Origin: Roseivirga sp. E12
GTDB taxonomy: Bacteria > Bacteroidota > Bacteroidia > Cytophagales > Cyclobacteriaceae
DNA length: 64,000 nt
Reading direction: 5' to 3'
Assembly (NCBI RefSeq): GCF_017592825.1
Contig: NZ_JAGFMD010000005.1
Location: 62,001 to 126,000 of the forward strand
Within the stretch, counting starts at the first letter, position 1. Every line of letters begins with the position of its first letter. Below the pieces are notes generated by a model that was not told the DNA's origin, did not search any database, and saw nothing but the letters and a program-made list of their open reading frames with translations. Position numbers and translations under genes: made by a program. This document shows positions 16,585 to 25,516 of the stretch, one piece after another.

Positions 16585-18285
16585 ATGTTTGTTTTGAAAA
16601 CCATCGCAAAGAGCATTAAACTTCTGACTTCCCGTCAGCGAAGGCAGCTCACTACACATGTCTTGCTATTTGTTTTCAATACATTCCTTGAGCTTTTTAC
16701 ACTGGGCACCGCCATACCGCTGATTGTTTATCAAATAGGCCAATCACAAGGCAATGATGAGAGTTTTGGCGCCTTCAAATTTCTTGCAGACTCGATGCTC
16801 TTTCAAGTAGAGGTTATTCCCATGCTCCTAATACTATTTGTGCTATTGCTTCTAAAAAACTCTTTCGGGAGCCTGATTTCTGCCTATCAGATTAGAACTT
16901 GCTTTCAGGTGGCAAATGCACTTTGTAGAAGCTTAGTTGAAAAGTATTTTCTTATAGACTACCCTACTTATAGCCAGAGTAATACTGGCACTTTAACCCA
17001 GGAGATCAATTATCTACCAATCACATTCGCTCAAAAAATCTTAACCTCTATTATTCATTTGGCCAGCGAGTGTGTGGTAATCATCCTGATCAGCATTGTT
17101 TTACTAATACTTACTCCCGAAATATTCCTGCTTACCGCGGGATTTTTTCTATTGTGTACCGCTCTGGCACTCTATGCCAAAAACAAAATCACCAATAAAA
17201 TAGACATAGGGCTTAGGCATCAGCTAACCAAAACCACTAAAAATCTGATGGTGGCTCTCGACTCATTTGTTCAGGTGAGGCTCTACAAGCGAGAATCTTA
17301 TTTTTTAGAGACTTTCATGGATGAATACAAGATTCAAAACCGATTCTTTGCAAAGAGCCAGTTCTTGCAAACCATGTCGGTGAGGATCCTTGAAGTGGCG
17401 GCTTTTGCAGGTATTTTAATCGTGGTAGCTTGGTTTTTGTCAGGAGACTTTAAACCTGCTGAACTGGCTCTGAGCCTGGGGCTATACGCCACAGCAGCCT
17501 ACAGACTTATTCCTTCTCTCAATAGAATCATCAATGCCATTACCGCCATAAGTTCCAGTAAACATTCGGTTGAATTACTTCATGAAAGATTAGACGAAAC
17601 ACACTTTGATAAGATTAACTACAGCCCGATAGCCGACTGCATTGATAAAATTGAAGTACGCGAATTAAGCGTATATAATGGGGATCAAATACTTTTTAAA
17701 AACTTGAGTTTCACGGTAAACAAGGGAGAGGTTCTTGGTATTATGGGTCCATCAGGCTTTGGAAAAAGTAGTTTATTGAGAGTATTAAGTGGTTTATCAA
17801 AGACATATGACGGAGAGTTGTTGATCAATGATAAGCAAACGGGTTTGTACAACAATCCAAATTGGTTTTCACACATGGCCTATCTCGACCAACAACCACT
17901 TATCCTTGATACCAGTATTGCTGAAAATCTGACATTTGGTGGTGAACGAGACGAGGCCAGACTATGGGAAGTTTTGTCTCAAGTGGGACTAAAGACCTGG
18001 AGTCAATCAAAAAAACAAGGACTGGACAGTCAGGTAGGTGAAAATGGACTGATGATGTCGGGCGGTGAAAAAAGACGGCTTGCTTTTGCCAGAACGCTTT
18101 ATCATGACCCGGATGTGTACTTCATTGATGAACTTACCAACGATCTGGACATAGAAACGACCCAAATGATTCATGACCTGATAAGGAAACTCTCAGATCA
18201 TGGAAAGATAATCATCTGGGTTTCTCACGATCCCTTAACTAAAGAATTGTGCGATCAGGTTTTAGACCTGGGTAACAATATTTGA
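16585..18285 (+). CDS. ABC exporter, fused permease and ATPase
   Basis: A 566-residue half-transporter. Residues 1-330 form a six-helix type I exporter domain; the ATPase follows with Walker A GPSGFGKSS (near 386), a signature variant MSGGEKRR (near 490) and Walker B VYFIDELTND (near 511). In Walker B the usual Glu after Asp is present. It is the only transporter in the glycan block, so it probably flips or exports the lipid-linked product across the inner membrane, like PglK- or MsbA-type flippases. The substrate itself cannot be read from sequence. Confidence 0.88.
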   Translation: MFVLKTIAKSIKLLTSRQRRQLTTHVLLFVFNTFLELFTLGTAIPLIVYQIGQSQGNDESFGAFKFLADSMLFQVEVIPMLLILFVLLLLKNSFGSLISAYQIRTCFQVANALCRSLVEKYFLIDYPTYSQSNTGTLTQEINYLPITFAQKILTSIIHLASECVVIILISIVLLILTPEIFLLTAGFFLLCTALALYAKNKITNKIDIGLRHQLTKTTKNLMVALDSFVQVRLYKRESYFLETFMDEYKIQNRFFAKSQFLQTMSVRILEVAAFAGILIVVAWFLSGDFKPAELALSLGLYATAAYRLIPSLNRIINAITAISSSKHSVELLHERLDETHFDKINYSPIADCIDKIEVRELSVYNGDQILFKNLSFTVNKGEVLGIMGPSGFGKSSLLRVLSGLSKTYDGELLINDKQTGLYNNPNWFSHMAYLDQQPLILDTSIAENLTFGGERDEARLWEVLSQVGLKTWSQSKKQGLDSQVGENGLMMSGGEKRRLAFARTLYHDPDVYFIDELTNDLDIETTQMIHDLIRKLSDHGKIIIWVSHDPLTKELCDQVLDLGNNI

Positions 18286-18298
18286 ATTTTTGAACAAT

Positions 18299-19441
18299 AT
18301 GAAAAAGATACTGAGAAAATACCTCCTTAATTTGAGCTTGATATTTATAGGTATAGTCTTTGGTTTACTACTGGCAGAACTCACGCTTAGGATAGTAGCC
18401 CCCCATGATCTCTATTATGTCAGAGAACCCAATACGAATGCTCAAATAGATGTGCACCTGCACGACTTATTCCCCGGCCTTGACTCAACCATACAGCATT
18501 CCACAAATAGTGATGGTTACCGATCCAGACACTTATTTGAGAAAAGCAGGTATAACATTCTTGCGCTCGGTGGAAGTACTACAGAGTGCATTGGCTTAAG
18601 TGATAAAGACAATTGGACCTACTTACTCGAAGAGTTGATAAACACTGCTGACGACCTACCTCCTGTCACTATTGGCAATGTGGGACGATCTGGCCTAAAC
18701 TTAGCCCACCATAGCGTTCAGGTGGAGAAGCTATCTCAGCAAATGGAAAATATAGACATGGTCATTATGCTAGTTGGTATCAATGATTTTATGAGAGCAA
18801 TTCATTTGAATGAAAATTATTTACCGTATGATCCAGACCCAATGTTACTACGAAGGTCGTTTATACGGTTTCCTAGAAAAGAGGCTTCAGCCTGGTATCA
18901 AAAAACAGAGCTTTGGATGCACCTAAGAGTTATCAAACGCAATTATTTACATCAAAAAAACAGTGAAGACGATGACGTGAGAGCAAAGATTCTGGAAACG
19001 CGAAAAAAGCAAAAGGAAGCGGTGTTAAGCGAGCACCTGCCAAATCTTGAGTTGGCCTTGAAGGATTACTCCGATAAAATTGATGAAATCATCAAAATTA
19101 GCCAGAAACAATCAATAGAACTGGTTTTAATCACTCAACCAGTGCTTTGGAAGGAAGCTATGAGCCCTCAAGAAATCGACTATACTTCTCTTTCCGAGCT
19201 AATAATTCAGAATGCGGGATATGTCCCCGGAGCCTTGAAAGACGGCATGGAACAATTCAACGAGGTTTTAAGGCAAAAAGGGCAGGAAGACAGAGTACAT
19301 ATGATAGATCTGGAAGCGGTGCTTCCAAGCGATACTACGGTTTTCTTTGACCATTGCCATTTTAATAAAACCGGCACTATTCAGGTAGCAAAAATCATGC
19401 ATCAAGGATTATCAATGATATTAAAAAATCAGCTTAATTAA
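18299..19441 (+). CDS. SGNH/GDSL hydrolase-like protein, membrane anchored
   Basis: About 380 residues from the ATG at 18299; the frame runs three codons further to a TTG. One N-terminal membrane helix (LSLIFIGIVFGLLLAELTLR) places the domain outside the cytoplasm. SGNH block I appears as LALGGSTTECIG, block III as VGINDFM and block V as FFDHCHFNKTG, giving Ser, Gly, Asn, Asp and His. Such proteins add or remove acyl groups (often O-acetyl) on exported glycans. It follows the exporter by 13 bases, consistent with action on the product after transport. Confidence 0.8.
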   Translation: MKKILRKYLLNLSLIFIGIVFGLLLAELTLRIVAPHDLYYVREPNTNAQIDVHLHDLFPGLDSTIQHSTNSDGYRSRHLFEKSRYNILALGGSTTECIGLSDKDNWTYLLEELINTADDLPPVTIGNVGRSGLNLAHHSVQVEKLSQQMENIDMVIMLVGINDFMRAIHLNENYLPYDPDPMLLRRSFIRFPRKEASAWYQKTELWMHLRVIKRNYLHQKNSEDDDVRAKILETRKKQKEAVLSEHLPNLELALKDYSDKIDEIIKISQKQSIELVLITQPVLWKEAMSPQEIDYTSLSELIIQNAGYVPGALKDGMEQFNEVLRQKGQEDRVHMIDLEAVLPSDTTVFFDHCHFNKTGTIQVAKIMHQGLSMILKNQLN

Positions 19442-19530
19442 AGGCATATGGGTATATTAGTTCAATCGGGCTATAATCATAAGTTGCTTATTTATAAGGA
19501 ATCAATTATAAGGAAGATTGGAATGGAGCA

Positions 19531-20718
19531 ATGAATACAACAGACACACTTCACCAATTAGAGAAAGAACTGAATGTACTTCTAACGTCTAGAAAACATA
19601 GAAACCTGACAAATGAGCTTCATCTCGCAAGGAGGAGATGGGCCAAAAGTGTTGTTGACAAAGGAGTTACCGAGTCGCCATACGCCCCAAGTAAGCTGGA
19701 AATATCCAAGGCGAAAAAGTTGATCGCTAGTCCCATTTTTATAGGAGGTAACCCTCGAAGCGGCACTACTTTATTAAGAGACTTGATCGATGGCCATCCG
19801 GCAATCTGTTCGTTGCCCTGTGAACCCCTGTACTTCGAATTCCTATCTGCCAAAGTATCGGGATTAAACAAGGAGGATTCCTTCAGAATCCTTTGTTCTG
19901 ATTGGCTTGAAAAACTGATCGATCCTATGAGTCAACCCCCATATTGGATTTTAAGCAAGAATGAGCCTGATTCCCTAAGGTATCTTGAATATGTTCGCAT
20001 TTGTCGTGGATGGTGGAATTTGATGGGAGAGGTCCGTCCTGATTCATTGTATTATCGCCATGTTGTCCCATTTATGTTAGGGTATGCTACCTGTTTAGGA
20101 GGAGGAAAGATCAATACTGACACCCTGTATTGGATGGAAAAAAGCCCGGGACTCGAATTGAATTATGATCAATTGAAAAAAGAGTTTCCCAAAGCCCTTT
20201 TTGTGAATATGATTAGAAACCCGAAAGATAGTTTTGTTTCTTTAAAAGTTTCTTTGATGAACTCAGGCGTTCACCGAATCCCCCTTCAGTACTTTCTTAA
20301 ATCCTCATTGCGCTTCAACGCTTTGTTAAGGATTCAAAGTCATGATAACTGTTTGACGGTACGGTATGAACAACTGGTAGCCAATCGCAATGCCGTAATC
20401 AACTCAGTCTTCGCTTTTCTCTCTCTTGAACCGGAGGAAATTAATTTAAAGCAAACCATTAGATCAATGCTGGCTACTCCCAATTCTTCTATCGGCAAGA
20501 GCGAACGGTCAGAGATTCATTTGAGCAAAAAAGAGCTCCTGCTTTTGAGTTTTTCTGCAGATAAGGTATTACAACATTTCAGCTATCCGGTGGTAAAAGT
20601 CAATACGCTGCTGAGTTATATGTTAAGGCCTCTCTTTTACTTTATAAAATTCGCCTACAGCAGGCGTCATTCGTTTCTACAAAGTCCCTTAAGTCGCAAG
20701 GGTAATGCTATTAATTAA
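19531..20718 (+). CDS. Sulfotransferase family protein
   Basis: A 395-residue protein with the PAPS-binding loop GGNPRSGTTLLRDLIDGHP (5'-phosphosulfate loop, near residues 73-91) and the 3'-phosphate segment FVNMIRNPKDSFVSLK (near residues 226-241). These are the two hallmarks of the sulfotransferase fold. It would move sulfate from PAPS to a hydroxyl of a glycan, lipid or tyrosine. An 89-base gap before it suggests a possible internal promoter, but no consensus was seen. In this setting it most likely sulfates the cluster product. Confidence 0.85.
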   Translation: MNTTDTLHQLEKELNVLLTSRKHRNLTNELHLARRRWAKSVVDKGVTESPYAPSKLEISKAKKLIASPIFIGGNPRSGTTLLRDLIDGHPAICSLPCEPLYFEFLSAKVSGLNKEDSFRILCSDWLEKLIDPMSQPPYWILSKNEPDSLRYLEYVRICRGWWNLMGEVRPDSLYYRHVVPFMLGYATCLGGGKINTDTLYWMEKSPGLELNYDQLKKEFPKALFVNMIRNPKDSFVSLKVSLMNSGVHRIPLQYFLKSSLRFNALLRIQSHDNCLTVRYEQLVANRNAVINSVFAFLSLEPEEINLKQTIRSMLATPNSSIGKSERSEIHLSKKELLLLSFSADKVLQHFSYPVVKVNTLLSYMLRPLFYFIKFAYSRRHSFLQSPLSRKGNAIN

Positions 20719-20821
20719 CTGAAAACCGATTGACAAAGCATCTTTTAATCAATTTATCCAGTATTAAGACAGAAGTTTAAAGCTTCAAAAGAGTATTTGA
20801 ATTAATTGTATATTGTAAGAA

Positions 20822-21862
20822 ATGACTAAAAATCTTGTTGTTATAACCCCTGGCTTTGCATCCGGTGAACAAGATACCACCTGCATTCCACCACTACAGG
20901 ATTTTATGGTTACCCTAAAGCAAAGTGGGTCAATTAAGCTTACCATTCTTTCGCTGCAATATCCAAACACTACCACTTCTTATGATTACCATGGAATCCG
21001 TGTAATTCCATTCGGCTTGAATGGTAGATATGTTAAACGTTTGATCATTTGGATAAGAGTATTACTTAAGTTGAGAAAACTCAACAAGAAAGAACGTATT
21101 ACACATATTCATAGCTTCTGGCTCAACGAAAGCGCATTGATCGGGCATATTTTCTCAAGGCTCTACCCTGTCAGACACCTAACTACCTTAATGGGGCAGG
21201 ACGTACTACCCACCAATCTTTTTGCCAGATGGTTACCCCTTAAAAAAATGACCCTCATTACAGTTTCCGATTTTCAGAAAGCACAACTCAACCATAATTT
21301 TGGGGTTAGTTCGGAGGTAATTCACTGGGGTATAAAAAGACAAGTTGAGTTCACAAATAATATGAGAGAGATAGATGTTTTGGGAGTTGGCTCACTTATA
21401 AAACTGAAGCGTTTCGATCTTTTTATCGAATCCATAAATCTCCTTAAAAAGAGCTTTCCGAAAATGAAGGCTGCGATAGTCGGCAAAGGAATTGAAGAAG
21501 ATTTTCTTAAGAATATGGTGAAGGAGCTAAATTTAGAAAATCACGTTTTTTTTTATGGCGAAGTAGCGAGGCCAAAGGTATTAGAACTTATGTCAACTGC
21601 GAAATTGCTTCTACATACAAGTGAGTTTGAATCTTATGGAATGATATTCACTGAGGCCCTTGCCCAGGGAATGTCAATCGTCTCCAGAAAGGTTGGAATT
21701 GCCAAAAAGAGTATGAACTGGTTGATCTTTGAAAAGGATGGTGCCATTGTTGAATCTTGTACTGCCTTGTTAAACAGGGTGCATGAGAATGAGCATACTG
21801 ATCCAATTCATAGTATCCATGACACCGTAGAATCTTACTTAAACTACTATCAAACTAATTGA
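20822..21862 (+). CDS. Family 4 glycosyltransferase
   Basis: A 346-residue GT-B fold enzyme. The C-terminal nucleotide-sugar domain has VLGVGSLIKLKRFDLFIES, AAIVGKGIEEDFLK, HVFFYGEV and the EX7E-type motif FESYGMIFTEALAQGM. The N-terminal half has HIHSFWLNES and TLMGQDVLP acceptor-side segments. It should transfer a hexose, with retention, from a nucleotide sugar to the growing glycan at the cytoplasmic face. Its TGA overlaps the next ATG by one base. Confidence 0.88.
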   Translation: MTKNLVVITPGFASGEQDTTCIPPLQDFMVTLKQSGSIKLTILSLQYPNTTTSYDYHGIRVIPFGLNGRYVKRLIIWIRVLLKLRKLNKKERITHIHSFWLNESALIGHIFSRLYPVRHLTTLMGQDVLPTNLFARWLPLKKMTLITVSDFQKAQLNHNFGVSSEVIHWGIKRQVEFTNNMREIDVLGVGSLIKLKRFDLFIESINLLKKSFPKMKAAIVGKGIEEDFLKNMVKELNLENHVFFYGEVARPKVLELMSTAKLLLHTSEFESYGMIFTEALAQGMSIVSRKVGIAKKSMNWLIFEKDGAIVESCTALLNRVHENEHTDPIHSIHDTVESYLNYYQTN

Positions 21863-22716
21863 TGCTCTGCCCTCGTTGTTCAAGCAAACTAAATGATCAC
21901 CTGACTTGTGAAAGTCATCATTCATTTCAATTGCACAATGGTGTGCCTGCATTGGTAACACCAGAGTTTAAGCAAAGACTGGATGTTTTCACTGATAATC
22001 TGGTAAAGTATCGCCAACAAGAAGAAAACAGAAAAATCAAGGAATCTCTTTTCGATGAGCTCCCTTTTACCAGAGATGTGCCCCAGGCATATCTCTGGAA
22101 TGCCAAGCAACTCGACCTTGAGTTTATAGAACAGTTCACTGCCGACAAGAAAGGGTTAAGAATTCTGGAAGTTGGAGCATGGAATGGATGGCTTAGCAAT
22201 CGGCTATCAAAATCAGGTCATCAAGTATGGGCCATCGACTATTTAAATGATGAATATGACGGATTAGGAGCTCATAAACACTACACCAATCAAGAGTGGA
22301 GGCCTCTACAGGTAGACCTAAATGACTTAAGTTTATTTAAAGATGAGAAATTTGATCTGATCATTGTAAACAGATGTTCCATATTTTTCACCAATCCGTT
22401 TTCCACTTTTGACTTTCTGAAAACATTACTCTGCGACCAGGGCTCCTTGTTAATTACTGGTCTTCAAATCGTCAAAAATTGGAAGAGAGAAAAAGAAAGA
22501 ATAGAAACCATGAAAAAAGTCTTTTTTGCAAATCATGGTTTTGAAATGTTCATGTTCCCAATCAAGGGGTATTTCAACACGGACAATTTAAAGGAACTAC
22601 GTGTATCCGGGTTTCGGATTGTACATTTTCCTCATAATTGGAAGAATTGGGTCAAACGCAACTTGTTACCCAACTCTCATTTCAATTGCCTTGCAATTTA
22701 CTCCTCGAAACCATAG
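21862..22716 (+). CDS. SAM-dependent methyltransferase with N-terminal zinc ribbon-like motif
   Basis: About 284 residues from the ATG at 21862, which overlaps the previous stop. Residues 2-15 hold CPRC and a further Cys/His pair (CPRCSSKLNDHLTCESHH), like the Trm112-type zinc-ribbon heads seen on some methyltransferases; the body has SAM motif I LEVGAWNGWLSNRLSKSGH and motif II AIDYLND. The VNRCSIFFTNP region follows. The C-terminal segment (HNWKNWVKRNLLPNS) is basic. The head may be a cryptic rubredoxin-like knuckle and not catalytic. Substrate unknown. Confidence 0.8.
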   Translation: MLCPRCSSKLNDHLTCESHHSFQLHNGVPALVTPEFKQRLDVFTDNLVKYRQQEENRKIKESLFDELPFTRDVPQAYLWNAKQLDLEFIEQFTADKKGLRILEVGAWNGWLSNRLSKSGHQVWAIDYLNDEYDGLGAHKHYTNQEWRPLQVDLNDLSLFKDEKFDLIIVNRCSIFFTNPFSTFDFLKTLLCDQGSLLITGLQIVKNWKREKERIETMKKVFFANHGFEMFMFPIKGYFNTDNLKELRVSGFRIVHFPHNWKNWVKRNLLPNSHFNCLAIYSSKP

Positions 22717-22742
22717 TTCTCCGATACAAAAGTGTTCAACTA

Positions 22743-23798
22743 TTGAAAAAAAGTACCCCCAAAACGGCTCCAAACCTTGAATCTGACGACCTGCGTTTCA
22801 GTCCATGGAAACGAAAGGAATCACCCAGGCGTATTCTGATAATCAGGTTACAAGCCATTGGGGATGTGGCATTGACGCTGGGTTACTTACAAAGTCTTAG
22901 AGAAAACTATCCTGACTGCCAGATTGATTTTTTATCACGAAAAAAAATCAATGCTACCGCAACAAGTGTGATCCTCTTTGATCGGGTTTACTCTCTGAGC
23001 TCATCTCACGATGCCAGAAAAATCGCATGGAGTATTCTTCCTGTACTTCCAACACTTTGGAGACAACAGTATGATATTGTTATCGACTTACAGCACAATA
23101 GAATCAGCACACTCATCAGAAGGTTGTTAAGGCCTTATTCATGGTCTGAATTCGATAGATATGGCAGAAAACATGCTGGAGAAAGGTATCAAGAGGCAAT
23201 CAATGCTCTTGGGCTTAAATCTGTGATTCTCAGGCCGGTTCAACATAAGAATGCTGAAAGAGGCAAATCAACTCTCATGGAAAATGGGTGGGATGGATTA
23301 AACGAACTGGTCTTACTCAATCCTGCCGGATACTGGAAAACCAGAAACTGGCCTTTGGAGAATTATGTAGAGTTTGCCAGAATCTGGCTAAGGCGAAAGA
23401 ATTCTAATGCCAGATTTGTTTGTATTGGAGACAAAAGAATCGAAGAAAAAGCAGCTTATTTGGAACAGGAGCTTGGTTCAGATCTGGTGATAAACCTGGT
23501 TGGGAAGACTACATTGATAGACGCATATGCCGTACTATTTCATATTCAGCTAATGCTGTCAGAAGATTCCGGACTTATGCATATGGCCTCAACCACTCCC
23601 ATGGCCATCTTTGGCTTAATTGGTAGTACCCCATCATATTCTGTTCATCCAATTGGACCAAACAGGGGTTATCTGGATTCTTCTGGTTTGGCATGTGCAG
23701 ACTGTCATCAACCAGAATGTCAGTTTGGTGATGTACGCTGCTTAACAAGGCATAAACCGGAATTCGTTTTCGAGCAGGTAATACGATCAATGAAATAA
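22743..23798 (+). CDS. Family 9 glycosyltransferase (heptosyltransferase-like)
   Basis: A GT-B enzyme of about 351 residues. Landmarks: RRILIIRLQAIGDVALTLGYL at the N-terminus of the fold, VIDLQHNRISTLIRRLL, LLNPAGYWKTRNWPLENY, and the donor-site region LSEDSGLMHMASTTPM with IFGLIGSTPSYSVHP. The C-terminus has CADCHQPECQFGDVRC, a Cys cluster seen in many GT9 proteins. I use the TTG at 22743, since the longest frame (TTG at 22638) would overlap the previous gene by 79 bases. It usually transfers heptose to lipid A-core; here it may act on the cluster glycan. Confidence 0.85.
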   Translation: MKKSTPKTAPNLESDDLRFSPWKRKESPRRILIIRLQAIGDVALTLGYLQSLRENYPDCQIDFLSRKKINATATSVILFDRVYSLSSSHDARKIAWSILPVLPTLWRQQYDIVIDLQHNRISTLIRRLLRPYSWSEFDRYGRKHAGERYQEAINALGLKSVILRPVQHKNAERGKSTLMENGWDGLNELVLLNPAGYWKTRNWPLENYVEFARIWLRRKNSNARFVCIGDKRIEEKAAYLEQELGSDLVINLVGKTTLIDAYAVLFHIQLMLSEDSGLMHMASTTPMAIFGLIGSTPSYSVHPIGPNRGYLDSSGLACADCHQPECQFGDVRCLTRHKPEFVFEQVIRSMK

Positions 23799-23808
23799 GA
23801 AAGCCTAT

Positions 23809-24636
23809 GTGTTTTTCGGTCAAATACTTCATTCAATAAACGCCAATTTTATTTTACCACTTCAACAAACCCATTTACATGTTCCAGATATAAAAGATTA
23901 TATTGAGCAAACTATTCTGAGCAGGTTGGGCAATCGTAGATTTCATTATTCAATATTCAAATCACTGCAGCCAATACTCGGCAAGTTTTACAGGATATAT
24001 ACTTCCAAAAAGCGCATTTATAGCTACAGGGGCATCAAAGTTGTGATATATCCCGGTGTTTTTCACCCGCGATTTACCTTCAGCACCAAATTCTTTGTTG
24101 ATCACTTTCTCAATTTGAACTTAGAAGATAAGAGGGTCCTGGAATTGGGTTGTGGAAGTGGCCTCATCAGTTTTCATGCTGCAGCCAAAGGAGCTACTGT
24201 TACGGCCACCGATATCAATCCCCAAGCTCTTCATGGCATCGAAGAAAGTGCACTTATCAATCGACTCGCGGTAGAAGTCCTTCATTCTGACTTGTTTGAG
24301 AATGTGCGTCCTGAAGATTTCGATTACATTTTTATTAATCCTCCCTACTACCCCAAGAAACCAGATTCTTTAGAAGAAGAAGCATGGTATTGCGGGCAAG
24401 ACTTTGAGTACTTTAGAAAATTGTTTTCACAAATAGAGCACGTGGCGGCCACTATACTTATGATTCTCTCTGAGGACTGTCAGATCGAAAAGATAAGGTC
24501 AATATCTTCAGGGGCTGGTTTTGATCTGGTGAAAGTAGACGAAAAACGCATTTTTACAGAGTTGAATTGGATTTTTAAAATCACCCGGAACTCAAGTGCA
24601 AAAGAAGACAAACTCAGCAGTGCAAATACCCATTAA
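23809..24636 (+). CDS. Methyltransferase with NPPY motif (HemK/TrmN6-like fold)
   Basis: A 275-residue class I methyltransferase with SAM motif I LELGCGSGLISFHAAAKG, DINPQAL, and the IFINPPYYPKK motif typical of enzymes methylating planar nitrogen. The start is uncertain: GTG at 23809 is the only early start codon in frame; an overlapping ATG at 23807 is out of frame. It begins 10 bases after the GT9 stop. In other contexts NPPY proteins modify Gln, adenine or guanine; in this operon it may modify an amino-sugar nitrogen or act as a plain SAM-binding partner. Confidence 0.78.
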   Translation: MFFGQILHSINANFILPLQQTHLHVPDIKDYIEQTILSRLGNRRFHYSIFKSLQPILGKFYRIYTSKKRIYSYRGIKVVIYPGVFHPRFTFSTKFFVDHFLNLNLEDKRVLELGCGSGLISFHAAAKGATVTATDINPQALHGIEESALINRLAVEVLHSDLFENVRPEDFDYIFINPPYYPKKPDSLEEEAWYCGQDFEYFRKLFSQIEHVAATILMILSEDCQIEKIRSISSGAGFDLVKVDEKRIFTELNWIFKITRNSSAKEDKLSSANTH

Positions 24637-24669
24637 TCTAACATTCCACCTTGTTTAAAGACATTTGCC

Positions 24670-25407
24670 TTGAAGTTCATCAATCATCAGAACGCACCCA
24701 ACGGATTTGAACGACTCTACAATGAGATCAGAGGTGAGGAGGAAAGAATACTCTCTCTGGAGCAAATTCAAAAACTACCTTACACCGCCAAGGGTTTCAG
24801 ACACCATGGTGAATGGAATAAGAGAATCAGATCTACCAGTCGCTTTGAAAACTACATCACCGATAAAAAAACGCGGACCTTGCTCGATATCGGTTGTGGA
24901 AATGGTTGGCTGCTATACAAGCTCGCCAGAAAACTGCAACGTGCCGATGGTATCGAAATTAACAAACTCGAACTGGAGCAGGCTACCACGCTTTTAGCTC
25001 ATTTTGATAATGTAGAACTACACTATGGAGATATTTTTTCTATGGATCCTCAGCCTGTATACGACATTATTTTGCTCAATGCCTGTATTCAATACTTTGA
25101 CGACATAGATAGGTTAATGGGCAGGCTCAGGCAATTTCTTTCTGAAAGTGGCGAGGTTCATATACTGGATTCACCTATATACAAGGATAAAACGAGTGCC
25201 TTGGAAGCGAGCACACGTACAAAAGATTACTATGCCAGACACACTATCCCGGAAATGGCCAAATTCTATCATCATCATTGCTTTGAAGATTTTGCAAACT
25301 ACAACTACCAAATACCCTTTGACCCACGAAAAATTACTCATAGAATAAAAAGGAAATTCGTAAGCGAAAGCCCTTTCCCCTGGCTAAAAATCCAGTTATC
25401 TCGCTAA
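24670..25407 (+). CDS. Class I SAM-dependent methyltransferase
   Basis: A 245-residue methyltransferase: motif I LLDIGCGNGWLLYKLARKL, then ADGIEINKLELEQA and DIILLNACIQYFDDIDRLM, the last typical of small-molecule and sugar methyltransferases. The start is TTG at 24670, the only start in frame before the domain. The C-terminus is basic (HRIKRKF). It is the last of four methyltransferases in the block and lies 109 bases before the second pair of radical SAM genes. The target is not known. Confidence 0.82.
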   Translation: MKFINHQNAPNGFERLYNEIRGEEERILSLEQIQKLPYTAKGFRHHGEWNKRIRSTSRFENYITDKKTRTLLDIGCGNGWLLYKLARKLQRADGIEINKLELEQATTLLAHFDNVELHYGDIFSMDPQPVYDIILLNACIQYFDDIDRLMGRLRQFLSESGEVHILDSPIYKDKTSALEASTRTKDYYARHTIPEMAKFYHHHCFEDFANYNYQIPFDPRKITHRIKRKFVSESPFPWLKIQLSR

Positions 25408-25516
25408 ATATCCTGCACCATGCAGCCTTTTACAAAACAAAGCAGTATGGGCATAGTAAAAGACTGATTGACTATATTGGAAATTCTACTCTCACTAATT
25501 GACACCACCAAGTACT

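Noticed and set aside
22638-22742. Long N-terminal extension of the GT9 protein
   Set aside because: It would start at TTG inside the previous methyltransferase gene and adds sequence with no GT9 similarity; the TTG at 22743 fits better.
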